From assembly GCA_013152695.1 (NCBI GenBank), contig JAADFV010000155.1, positions 1 through 9,635 on the forward strand: DNA of 9,635 nt, given 5' to 3'. Below are positions 1 to 6,429 of the stretch, in pieces. Within the stretch, counting starts at the first letter, position 1. Every line of letters begins with the position of its first letter. The DNA comes from Chloroflexota bacterium. GTDB lineage: Bacteria; Chloroflexota; Anaerolineae; J102. A model generated the notes under the pieces. That model was not told where the DNA came from. It ran no database searches and saw only the letters and a program-made list of their open reading frames with translations. Both the position numbers and the translations under genes were made by a program.

Positions 1-1124
1 AAAGCGCTGTTTTGTACCTGATAAATGTAAATAGGGGCGTTCACCCGGTCCCCTTTCTCGTCGTAAGCCACCTGGCCGATCATGGTATTGATATTGAGGC
101 CGCGTATGGCCTTCGCTACCCGATCGGCATCCAACGTGCCCGCTTTGGCCACACCGGCCAATAAAACTTCGGCCGCGGCATAGCCATTGATGGAGTAGGT
201 GTCGGGGTTACGGTATTCCACAGCTTGATACGCCTCAATCCAATCAGGGTCGGCAACAGCAGCAGGACTGGGACCAAACGCACTCACATACATTCCTTCG
301 GCAGTGCCGGCCGCTTCATCGATGGTAGCGGAGAGAAATGCACCATCCGAAGCCAGCATGGGGAGGGTAATCCCGGCTTCGACCAGGTCAGCCCGCAAAT
401 AAGGCGCCTCAATCTCGTAACCAGCGTAGAAAATGGCATCTGGCTGGGCCGCACGAATCGCTGCCACCTCATCGGCATAACGATCCTGGCCCTCCTTGAC
501 TTCACGGGCCAAGACGACCTCGGCACCTCGTTCCCTGAGAGCACGAGACATCTCATCGTACAAGCCTCTGCCGTAGGCGGTATCATTGTAAAGAATAGCG
601 ATACGGCGGGCACCGAGCTGCTCCGTAAGAAACTGAGCGTCGGCATCGGCCTGTACCTGATCATTGGCGACAATGCGGAAGAATTTATCGTATCCCTTTT
701 GGGTCAGCGCTACATTAGAAGCATTGGAAGTGATCACAACCAGAGGTAACTGGCCGTAAACCTCCATCGCCGCCAGGGTTTCACCCGAGTTGTAGTGGCC
801 GATGAATCCCAACACATTATCCCCGCGATCCAAAGCGGCTTTGACTTCCTCGGTGATGCTAAGGGCAACGTCTGGATCGGACTCATCATCCAGGGCGACA
901 ACCTTTATTGTGTAGCCGGCAACACCACCAGCACGATTCACTTCCTCGGCGCGCAGCCGCACTCCTCCTACGACAGTTTGCCCGCCATTTGCCTGAAATC
1001 CAGACATGGGCGCGGCCACAAAGAGAATAGCTTCACCTTTAGAGCGGGGTACACAGGCGCTGATGACGAGGACAAAGAGGGTGAGGGCGAGAATGACTAT
1101 CAGGGATATGCTTGACTTACGCAT
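1..1124 (-). CDS. LivK-type branched-chain amino acid/amide ABC transporter substrate-binding lipoprotein, 3' end cut by window edge
   Basis: The reading frame is open from ATG at 1124 to the left edge: 374 codons are visible and only the extreme C-terminus is missing. It opens with a lipoprotein signal: MRK, a hydrophobic stretch (about residues 6-22) and a lipobox ISAC with the lipidated Cys at 24. The mature part follows the type I periplasmic-binding fold (Peripla_BP_6, LivK/HAAT family): near residue 40 'MSGFQANGGQ', then 'AGGVAGYTIKVVALDDESDP', 'FIGHYNSGETLAAMEVYGQL', 'VVITSNASN', 'ARRIAILYNDTAYGRGLYDE' and 'SINGYAAAEVLLAG'. The family delivers small amphipathic ligands (branched-chain amino acids, amides, urea) to a LivHMGF permease; the actual ligand cannot be read here. 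A strong Shine-Dalgarno GAGGTG (complement of 1131-1136) lies 6 nt before the start. The 194-nt gap upstream suggests a transcription unit separate from the VWA/PspA cluster. Permease genes, if linked, would lie beyond the left edge. Confidence 0.93.
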   Translation of the reverse strand, partial: MRKSSISLIVILALTLFVLVISACVPRSKGEAILFVAAPMSGFQANGGQTVVGGVRLRAEEVNRAGGVAGYTIKVVALDDESDPDVALSITEEVKAALDRGDNVLGFIGHYNSGETLAAMEVYGQLPLVVITSNASNVALTQKGYDKFFRIVANDQVQADADAQFLTEQLGARRIAILYNDTAYGRGLYDEMSRALRERGAEVVLAREVKEGQDRYADEVAAIRAAQPDAIFYAGYEIEAPYLRADLVEAGITLPMLASDGAFLSATIDEAAGTAEGMYVSAFGPSPAAVADPDWIEAYQAVEYRNPDTYSINGYAAAEVLLAGVAKAGTLDADRVAKAIRGLNINTMIGQVAYDEKGDRVNAPIYIYQVQNSA

Positions 1125-1175
1125 GGAAATCACCTCATGCGGGAATGGAGACTACTTTATTTATTTGCAGGGGGC

Positions 1176-1190
1176 AACTGCTAAGCAGTT
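1176..1190. other. Short perfect hairpin AACTGC-TAA-GCAGTT in LivK 5' leader
   Basis: A six-base-pair perfect inverted repeat with a 3-base loop, about 50 nt before the lipoprotein start. On the minus-strand transcript it would extend by a U-G and a G-C pair. No T-run follows it, so it is not an intrinsic terminator. It may be an operator or a 5'-UTR hairpin. Confidence 0.3.
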
Positions 1191-1202
1191 ACTGGAAGGA
1201 TG

Positions 1203-1218
1203 ACATATCAGGATATGT
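1203..1218. promoter_or_regulatory. Perfect inverted repeat, possible operator (ACATATC-AG-GATATGT)
   Basis: Two 7-base arms are exact inverse complements around a 2-base spacer. It lies in the LivK leader, just downstream of the weak promoter candidate, with a second, 12-base palindrome (AATTTCGAAATT, 1221-1232) only 2 bases away. The pair has the look of a dimeric repressor site or adjacent sites, but no regulator for it is identifiable here. Confidence 0.3.
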
Positions 1219-1232
1219 TTAATTTCGAAATT

Positions 1233-1253
1233 GGAATTTAGGATTGAGGATTG
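1233..1253. repeat. Short degenerate heptamer run (GGAATTT, AGGATTG x2)
   Basis: Three abutting 7-base units, the last two identical (AGGATTG at 1240-1246 and 1247-1253). Looser heptamer-like spacing seems to continue on both sides. The unit differs from the AGGAAGT array beyond the other end of the two-TM gene, but has the same length and G/A-rich strand bias. Confidence 0.5.
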
Positions 1254-1264
1254 GGCAACGGCAA
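1235..1264 (-). promoter_or_regulatory. Possible sigma70-type promoter for the LivK-type gene
   Basis: On the minus strand, TTGCCG (complement of 1259-1264) and TAAATT (complement of 1235-1240) are separated by 18 nt. Each matches 4 of 6 consensus positions. They lie about 110 nt before the lipoprotein start, in the only sizeable gap between that gene and its upstream neighbour. The match is weak, and the sequence is also part of a degenerate heptamer run, so chance similarity is possible. Confidence 0.2.
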
Positions 1265-1318
1265 TTGGCGGATTGTCGTCTTCTTCCCTCTATAATCGCT
1301 GCCAAGGCATTAAAGGCA

Positions 1319-2161
1319 TCAGCCCAGACCTTCGTAGCGATAATCGTAGACCTGATTAATGCTATCAACCAGGTCTTGCAGGCTGGCCACTTCCTCGGTA
1401 ACGTCCTCTTGGAGGCGCTGAGCAGCAGTATTGTCGATCTCGCGTTTACCGCCGATGAGCAACAATTGTGAATAGACCGTACCCAACGCTGCCACCGAAT
1501 GATCTAACTGCAATTCGGCCTTTTCCATGAGATTGTCCAGAGCTTGCAGATTTTGCCACTGGCGCTGTTTGGACTCCAGTGTGGCCTGCATTTGCTTTCG
1601 CAGGGCAGGATCGGTCTCCAATTTGATCTCATTGCGCAAACGACGGATGGCTTTAGGTACTTGCTCTCGGTCGCGGTTGAGAATGCCATCTTGCCGGTAA
1701 GCCTGCAAACGGAGGGCCAAATGATAGATATTGGAGACCCACTGTTCCATCTGGCGAACACTTTCGCTCGTGCGCTCACGTAAACGCTCGCTTTTCATGC
1801 TGGCGGCGACTTGCTGTAGACGTTCGTAGTAGGCCATTGCCTGATCAAATTTGGCACGCAGATTGCGATCCTTGATCAAACGGGCGTCATGTTCCTCGCG
1901 GAACATTTCCGCCACGGCCTGGGCCGCTTCTTGCGGGTCCTGGAGCGTACTCACGATCATTCCGGCCACGCCAACGCCGCCTAAGAGCAACCATGTCCAC
2001 CAATTGAACCAGGGAAGGGATTGGGGAAATGGCTGGGGCAAGAATACGGCCAGGATTAAGGTGCCGGCAATGATGATGGCATTTTCCGTACGAAAGACGG
2101 CACGATTAACTATGGCCTTTTGTGCTTTGGCTTCGATTTCGCGGCGGATGGTATCGGGCAT
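1319..2161 (-). CDS. Two-TM membrane protein with long cytoplasmic coiled-coil region, function unknown
   Basis: The predicted product has 280 residues. Two hydrophobic segments (about 27-42 and 54-71) are separated by a short loop rich in Pro and Trp, with a basic N-terminus (RRE, KAQK), suggesting a hairpin with both ends in the cytoplasm. The rest is charged and helical, with coiled-coil-like stretches near 100-135, 190-225 and 245-270, including 'ALDNLMEKAELQLDHSVAAL' and a hydrophobic 'VYSQLLLIGG' patch. No enzymatic motif is visible. I chose ATG at 2161 because the frame further upstream (to a TTG at 2251) only translates the heptamer repeat as a Tyr/Phe/Leu-rich string. However, no Shine-Dalgarno precedes 2161; the leader there is pyrimidine-rich. 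It follows the VWA gene after 171 nt and is probably functionally linked to the PspA/VWA cluster. A distant relation to XpaC-like membrane coiled-coil proteins is possible but untested. Confidence 0.8.
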   Translation of the reverse strand: MPDTIRREIEAKAQKAIVNRAVFRTENAIIIAGTLILAVFLPQPFPQSLPWFNWWTWLLLGGVGVAGMIVSTLQDPQEAAQAVAEMFREEHDARLIKDRNLRAKFDQAMAYYERLQQVAASMKSERLRERTSESVRQMEQWVSNIYHLALRLQAYRQDGILNRDREQVPKAIRRLRNEIKLETDPALRKQMQATLESKQRQWQNLQALDNLMEKAELQLDHSVAALGTVYSQLLLIGGKREIDNTAAQRLQEDVTEEVASLQDLVDSINQVYDYRYEGLG

Positions 2162-2186
2162 GGAGGAGGAAGAAGGCGTAAGGAGT

Positions 2187-2263
2187 AGGAAGTAAGAAGT
2201 AAGAAGTAGGAAGTAGGAAGTAGGAAGTTGGAAGTAGGAAGCAGGAAGCAAGAAGTACGAAGC
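2187..2263. repeat. Degenerate heptanucleotide tandem repeat (consensus AGGAAGT, 11 units)
   Basis: Eleven consecutive 7-base units read on the plus strand: AGGAAGT, AAGAAGT, AAGAAGT, AGGAAGT x3, TGGAAGT, AGGAAGC x2, AAGAAGT, ACGAAGC. A 6-base unit AGGAGT precedes them at 2181-2186, and the purine-rich bias continues to about 2162. Because 7 is not a multiple of 3, the array is not a coding repeat. It fills most of the gap between the VWA gene and the two-TM gene, and would give a pyrimidine-rich (ACTTCCT)n leader in the minus-strand transcript. It resembles in kind the short tandemly repeated heptamers (STRR) known from filamentous cyanobacteria. Confidence 0.9.
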
Positions 2264-2332
2264 AATTGCTACCGGCCTGACCCGGCTTCGTGGCAGTGCT
2301 GAGGGAGTGACGTATTTCCTTGACGGCGTGGG

Positions 2333-4048
2333 CTAGAAGTATTGGGAAAGGAGACGATAGAGTTCGCGAATGGTGTCGGGATTGCCGATACGCATTTGCC
2401 CACCGCTGGCCTCGGCCAGGGTGCGAAGCGTGTCCAGATCGGCATCATCACCATAGGCAATCGTAAAGATGACGATGCGGGCACCACTGCGATTTTGTTG
2501 CTCGATTTCCCGCGTTAGTTCACGCAGGGTGGTGGCACTGGCATTTTCGAGGCCGTCGGTCATGGCCACGATAGCGTTGATGCGTTCGCTGTCGTTTTCA
2601 CGCTGCAAGCGCACCATGGCGGCGCGTACAGCATCGAGGAGAGCGGTATCGCCCTGAGCATCGAGGATTGCAATTTCATCTTGCAAGGTCTGCCGATGCT
2701 CATCTGTCATCTTTTGCAAAGGGATGATATTGTAGACATAACCCGAAAATTCTACCATACCCACGCGATCTTCTGCGCCCTGAATTTGGTTGACGAAGGA
2801 TTGCAGAGCCGTACGCACGTTTCTGATTTTCTCGCCGCTCATCGAGCCCGACGTGTCTACGACCAAATAGACGTTCGAAGGACGCTTGGTGTAGACCCAA
2901 ACGTTTTGCACAACCCGAACCACGCTAGGGCCGGGCATTTGCAAGGTGGTTTGTGGCTGTTTGGGATCAACGCCGTTGGCCGGGGTGAGAGGAGAATCGG
3001 GACCGTCGATGGGGATGCTGAGATCGGCAGGGCGGAAACCCTGAGCGAGGATGAAGTTTTGCTGTTCTGGTTGCCGCAAAAAGTCAGTCAAGGCCTGAGG
3101 TGCGACGCTGGTTGTCGGTGACGGCAGGATCATCGAGAAGAGCGAGGGGGTGATCTTCCCACAAAGTGCCTTCTCGTGGATAGATGGCGACGAGGGGTTG
3201 CCCTCCTGCCAGGTTGTGTTGCACAACCAAAGCCTCTTGCACGACCAGGGCATCGAGAAAATTCCGCCCTTTTTCGCCCATCAGGCGCATAGCCACAGCT
3301 TCGTTGTCACCATAAAAACTCACAGTTCGCTCGATGGCTTGTACGTAATCGAGCGTCTCCTGGGCAGTGACGTCGGCCTCGGTGAGGGCACGCGTCTTAC
3401 CGGCGCCGGCGTAAAATTCGGCAAGGGTGGCGAGCATACCCGAAGCATAGCTGGTGCTGGCATGACTCCAACGGAAGTTAGGATCTGAGGTGGCGCGGGC
3501 CTGCAAATCGGCCCAGCCGGCGCTTCCATCCTCACCAACCAGGGTTTTGGCGATTTCGGGCCAGGCGGCAATAACGATGGGACTGACGGCATAACGGGCA
3601 CTGTCGGCAATACGACGGGGAGGTAACTCACCGGCCGCACCGCGATGGGCACGGCCCACTGCAAATCGAGCAGATCGAGCCAGAGAGAGGCGTCCGGGCT
3701 GAGGGCCTGAAAGCCTGGATTGTCACCAAGGGCTGCCCGTACCATCTCGTCGGGCTGCATTTCCACCAGCTCGACCTTCATGGTGCGACGGTCGGGCGTA
3801 CGTTGTCTACTTTGGTTGAAGTCACTGATTAAAGATTGAAGTAAGGATGCCTTTTCGGGAGAGTAAGCGAGAACGAGGGTGGCCGATTGGGGATCGCGGG
3901 GAGTGACAGTAACGGTCGAGCCTTCGTCTCTAGTCATGGTGCCGATGATGGCAAAGACAATGATGCAGAAAAAGCAGACGAATATGGTTCCGCCAACAGC
4001 AAGGGAAATAATACGTCCCGCGGAGGCACCTTTTTTACGTTTTTTCAT
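2333..4048 (-). pseudogene. Solute-binding + VWA domain fusion protein, interrupted by two compensating frameshifts
   Basis: The parts read as one protein of about 571 residues spread over two frames. From ATG 4048: a basic start (MKKRKKG), a TM anchor at about residues 15-37, then the first half of a class II solute-binding domain ('SLISDFNQSRQ', 'ASLWLDLLDLQWA'). The frame changes within about 3631-3660 (one base missing) and continues as 'ARYAVSPIVIAAWPEIAK', 'ASGMLATLAEFYAGAGKTRA' and 'PLVAIYPREGTLWEDHPLAL'. It changes back within about 3100-3112 (one base extra), giving 'DFLRQPEQQ' and 'GFRPADLSIP'. The C-terminal VWA domain has a complete MIDAS: DTSGSMS near 398-404, Thr near 468 (QGDTALLD) and Asp near 498 (AMTDG). 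VWA domains bind protein partners through a divalent metal. Its Shine-Dalgarno AGAGGT (complement of 4056-4061) overlaps the stop of the upstream gene, so the two are translationally coupled. Net length is preserved and the domains look conserved, so either sequencing error or very recent inactivation is possible. Confidence 0.85.
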
Positions 4049-4059
4049 GGCATCAACCT

Positions 4060-5307
4060 CTAGTTGGCAACATTGAGTTCGAACCAGCGTAGCAAAGTCT
4101 GCAAGACATCACGATCAGGTGAGCGCATGGCACTGGTGCGGGGCACCACTGCTGCCACCCCCTGGTCTGCCCATTTTACAAAGGGACTCTGGGGATCATC
4201 AGTGACAGAGAGCTCCGAGCTCACCGGTCGTAGGCCATAAGCGATGGCCTGGCGCTGGATTTCAGTGGAGAGCAGAAAACGCTCGAATTCCAGAGCAGCA
4301 TTCTTTTGCAGAGCGCTGGTCTCGGGACCGATCCAGATTGTCATGGGGAAGTCGAACCAGGTAACATAGCTGGGATAACGAATGGAAAGGGGCTCGCCCC
4401 AGCGGTTGAGAATGCCTTGCATATTGTTGAGTAAGTCACTTTCAAGCAACAGACCGCCATCACCTACCGAGTAGCCAAAAAGGGCAAAATCCTCGGCGGT
4501 ATAGGCAGAAGCACCACTGAGATCGGTCGTAGCGGCCAACAACTCACCCAGCCATTGCTGAAATTCGGGATTGGTAATGTCTTCCGTAGAAATAGAGGGT
4601 CGGTTGTAGTACTCGCCGGCAGCGGCAATCATGGCACTGAGCCCGCCCACATTCTTGCGCGGATCGGGCACGACCAGCTTGAAAAAGCCCCAGCTTGCCT
4701 CTCCTCCTAACTCTGGCCATCCCCCTTTGCTGATGGCGGCATCATGCACGGCCTGCCAATTGATCGTGCCAAAAGTCTTATCGAGTACGTCAGCGCGGCT
4801 CTGATAAATGCCCCAAACACTGAGGCTAAGGGCCACGGGGCGGGCGCGGTATTCGCCATCGGTGAGGAACACATCACGACCCAAACGTTCTTTGTAGGCC
4901 GTATTGGCTAGCTCGGGCAGATAGCGGCTGTCAGGGATCCAGGCTGTGGGAAAGCGTTCCAGGATCTGTTGTTGTTCGTCCGTAAGATTGTCGGGATCGG
5001 CGTCAGCATCGAGGGCGCCGAATTCATTCCGATCATATTTCCCCAGGGCGGTCAATCCATCCATGGCGATAATCTCGACCTGGATACGTTCGCCTTCCAG
5101 CCGGTGGTCTTCCTGGTTGAAGCGCTCGGCTGCCAGACGGACCCAGGGTTCGACAGGCAAGGCAGTGAGAATGCGCACCTGGATGGGGCCTTTGGGCACA
5201 ACCACGAGTGGTTTTTCGCGGCCAGTGCTGCGCAGTGCCAGAGCAATGATGACAATGATGACGGCAATGCCCACAATGGCAAGAAAGACGATGCGACTTC
5301 GTTTCAT
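4060..5307 (-). CDS. Membrane-anchored class II extracellular solute-binding protein
   Basis: The product has 415 residues. MKRSR plus a hydrophobic segment at about 6-25 forms an uncleaved anchor or signal; no lipobox Cys is present, so it is unlikely to be a lipoprotein. The body is a type 2 periplasmic-binding fold: 'ILTALPVEPWVRLAAERFNQ' at the start of the domain, 'PTAWIPDSRYLPELAN' and 'PVALSLSVWGIYQSRADVLD' in the middle, 'EASWGFFKLVVPDPRKNVGG' at the hinge/ligand region, and 'IWIGPETSALQKNAALEFER' with 'RQAIAYGLRPVSSEL' near the end. It resembles the N-terminal half of the following VWA fusion but lacks the VWA domain. Shine-Dalgarno GAGGTT (complement of 5312-5317) sits 4 nt before the ATG. 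The stop at 4060 is 11 nt from the next start. No permease or transport ATPase is adjacent, so a transport role is doubtful; an envelope sensing or assembly role is my inference. Confidence 0.85.
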   Translation of the reverse strand: MKRSRIVFLAIVGIAVIIVIIALALRSTGREKPLVVVPKGPIQVRILTALPVEPWVRLAAERFNQEDHRLEGERIQVEIIAMDGLTALGKYDRNEFGALDADADPDNLTDEQQQILERFPTAWIPDSRYLPELANTAYKERLGRDVFLTDGEYRARPVALSLSVWGIYQSRADVLDKTFGTINWQAVHDAAISKGGWPELGGEASWGFFKLVVPDPRKNVGGLSAMIAAAGEYYNRPSISTEDITNPEFQQWLGELLAATTDLSGASAYTAEDFALFGYSVGDGGLLLESDLLNNMQGILNRWGEPLSIRYPSYVTWFDFPMTIWIGPETSALQKNAALEFERFLLSTEIQRQAIAYGLRPVSSELSVTDDPQSPFVKWADQGVAAVVPRTSAMRSPDRDVLQTLLRWFELNVAN

Positions 5308-5378
5308 AGAAAACCTCGCTTATTACGACTAAGCCTCTGCCGTGGGATAAACCCACTTCAAGCTGCCAAGGTTAGGGT

Positions 5379-5435
5379 GTAGACAAGATGAGGATCGCCC
5401 GGTCACTAATCTCTACGGCGTCTTACCTTGTCTAC
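5379..5435. repeat. Inverted repeat GTAGACAAG / CTTGTCTAC between pspA-like and solute-binding genes
   Basis: Perfect 9-base arms at 5379-5387 and 5427-5435 enclose a 39-base loop, with partial pairing continuing inward. This occupies the centre of the 151-nt gap between the stop of the PspA-like gene and the solute-binding gene. No T-run follows on either strand, so it is not a standard terminator. It could be an mRNA processing or stabilising structure or a paired protein-binding site. Confidence 0.4.
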
Positions 5436-5458
5436 CTGGCTATTCTTTATGACTATTT

Positions 5459-6148
5459 TCAGGCACCGGCTGCATCCGACATGCCCAAACGGGCGCGCCG
5501 AGCCGCCAATTGCTGTTCGATCTCGCTGGTTTCCAGAACTTCTTCCATCTGGCGGTCCAGTTTTTGCGAATCGATCTCACCCTGCGCCGTAGCCTTATCC
5601 AGGCGTCGCTGGATCTCAGCCTTGATGTCATCCATACCTGTGGCTTCGGTACTGACATCACCAACGGCTTGCACCGCTTTATGGGTGGCTTCCTTGCTTT
5701 TAGCCAGTTCGAGCATGGCCTGCAAGTGGATACGTTCTTGTTTGACCTCGGTCAGTTTGGCTTCCAGCCGTAACTTGGCATCCAGTAGCTTCTGGAATTC
5801 GGCTTCCTGGGCGTCTGCCTGTTCGCGATAGGTGTCAGCGAGACGTTTCATGGTGTTGTAACGGCTCTGAGCGGCCATGGCCAGCTTGTCTTTGCCTTCG
5901 CGTAAAAAGAGATCGATATTGCGATCGAGTTCGTTTGCTTTGGCTTCGAATTCGCGCTGCTTGCGGCGAAGAGTTTTGGCCTCACCACCCACAGTTGCGG
6001 CAGCGTCTTCGAGCGCTTCGAGGTTATCTTCGACACGACGGATATATTCGTCGACGACGGCCATATTGTTGGCCTGGAGGGCCTGGTTGACCATCCAGTG
6101 AAGATTGGCCGAGATAAGAATACTTACTTTTTCGATAAGGGATGCCAT
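5459..6148 (-). CDS. PspA/IM30-family membrane-associated coiled-coil protein
   Basis: A 229-residue protein, the usual length for PspA/Vipp1. An N-terminal amphipathic helix (about 2-25, 'SLIEKVSILISANLHWMVNQ') is followed by 'EYIRRVEDNLEALEDAAATV', long charged helices through about residue 170 ('RKQREFEAKANELDRNIDLF', 'DTYREQADAQEAEFQKLLDA'), and a C-terminal helix with 'SEIEQQLAARRARLGM'. Family members (ESCRT-III-like) polymerise on the cytoplasmic face of the inner membrane and protect it during envelope stress. ATG 6148 is chosen because AAGGAG lies 10 nt upstream and the amphipathic helix starts there. The frame stays open to a TTG at 6274, but that stretch lies in leader sequence and looks non-coding. 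Sequence is divergent from E. coli PspA, so the family call rests on helix pattern, length and N-terminus. It precedes the solute-binding/VWA pair and follows an ATPase-winged-helix regulator. Confidence 0.78.
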   Translation of the reverse strand: MASLIEKVSILISANLHWMVNQALQANNMAVVDEYIRRVEDNLEALEDAAATVGGEAKTLRRKQREFEAKANELDRNIDLFLREGKDKLAMAAQSRYNTMKRLADTYREQADAQEAEFQKLLDAKLRLEAKLTEVKQERIHLQAMLELAKSKEATHKAVQAVGDVSTEATGMDDIKAEIQRRLDKATAQGEIDSQKLDRQMEEVLETSEIEQQLAARRARLGMSDAAGA

Positions 6149-6158
6149 TGCAAATAAG

Positions 6159-6164
6159 CTCCTT
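6159..6164 (-). promoter_or_regulatory. Ribosome binding site AAGGAG of the PspA-like gene
   Basis: The complement of 6159-6164 reads AAGGAG, 10 nt before ATG 6148. It decides the start in favour of the 229-residue product over the longer frame beginning at TTG 6274. Confidence 0.7.
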
Positions 6165-6262
6165 GAAAAGAATGGATTGGGAGGTGTTTGTAAGGAAGGG
6201 GAAGAAATAGTGGAATTCGGCTTGTGGCGCGGCCTTTGCCAGAGGAGGCGACGCTCATCTTT

Positions 6263-6271
6263 AGCATAACA
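6263..6271 (-). promoter_or_regulatory. Possible extended -10 promoter element upstream of the PspA-like gene
   Basis: On the minus strand the bases read TGT-TATGCT, an extended -10 (TGn) followed by a hexamer with 4 of 6 matches to TATAAT. It lies about 115 nt before the PspA-like start. No convincing -35 is present at 16-18 nt, which is tolerated in extended -10 promoters but leaves the call weak. Confidence 0.25.
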
Positions 6272-6306
6272 CAAACAGGATTCTGAACCTGACTCAGAGG
6301 TGACAG

Positions 6307-6376
6307 GTTTCGGACAAAATAAGTCGGGAAGCGGTCGTTGCCCGGGCTAAAAATCGAGGCAACGTTGTTTCAGACA
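6307..6376. promoter_or_regulatory. Direct repeats GTTTCGGACA / GTTTCAGACA, 60 nt apart, possible regulator sites
   Basis: Two 10-base sequences (6307-6316 and 6367-6376) differ at one position and are exactly 60 bases apart start to start, near six helical turns. They lie in the gap between the ATPase-winged-helix gene and the PspA-like gene, upstream of the possible -10 at 6263. An inverted repeat CGTTGCC (6336-6342) / GGCAACG (6358-6364) lies between them. OmpR-type winged helices bind direct repeats, so the adjacent regulator is a reasonable candidate ligand; this is inference. Confidence 0.3.
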
Positions 6377-6429
6377 GGCCGGCACTTTTACGCCGAAGAT
6401 CGTCAGCCGGAATCATCTCGGTCTCTGCT

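Larger units (their letters stand above)
6149..6429. other. 281-nt intergenic leader between the regulator gene and the PspA-like gene
   Basis: No gene was found here. It holds the Shine-Dalgarno, the weak -10 candidate, the GTTTC direct repeats and the CGTTGCC inverted repeat described separately, plus CCGGC (6379-6383) / GCCGG (6406-6410) complementary arms without a T-run. I saw no clear intrinsic terminator for the upstream gene, so read-through into the PspA-like gene remains possible. Confidence 0.5.

Noticed and set aside
225..1115. Plus-strand open frames (225-749, 795-1115)
   Set aside because: They lie antisense to the LivK-type lipoprotein gene, whose minus-strand frame is continuous with clear family motifs, a lipobox and a Shine-Dalgarno.
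2162..2251. Longer N-terminus of the two-TM protein starting at TTG 2251
   Set aside because: The added residues are only a translation of the heptamer repeat (Tyr/Phe/Leu-rich periodic string), with no ribosome binding site.
3084..3659. Separate gene in the middle of the VWA region
   Set aside because: It carries only the central and C-terminal part of the solute-binding domain, and its neighbours in the other frame supply the missing N-terminal part and the VWA domain, so it is a fragment of one frameshifted gene.
3100..3660. Programmed ribosomal frameshifting in the VWA gene
   Set aside because: Neither junction shows a slippery heptamer, and two opposite programmed shifts in one gene would be extraordinary. 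Sequencing error or mutation is simpler.
5342..5356. Hairpin GTGGG-ATAAA-CCCAC as a terminator of the PspA-like gene
   Set aside because: The stem is only 5 bp, with no T-run on either strand, and it lies just 35 bases before the next start codon, in a 5' leader.
4969..5382. Plus-strand open frame of 137 codons overlapping the solute-binding gene start
   Set aside because: It is antisense to a well-supported gene, has no recognisable domain and no plausible ribosome binding site context.
6149..6274. Extended N-terminus of the PspA-like protein from TTG 6274
   Set aside because: The residues are low-complexity and non-helical, unlike PspA N-termini, and AAGGAG is positioned for ATG 6148.
6379..6410. 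CCGGC/GCCGG arms as terminator of the regulator gene
   Set aside because: The loop is 22 bases, the stem 5 bp, and no T-run follows on the minus strand.
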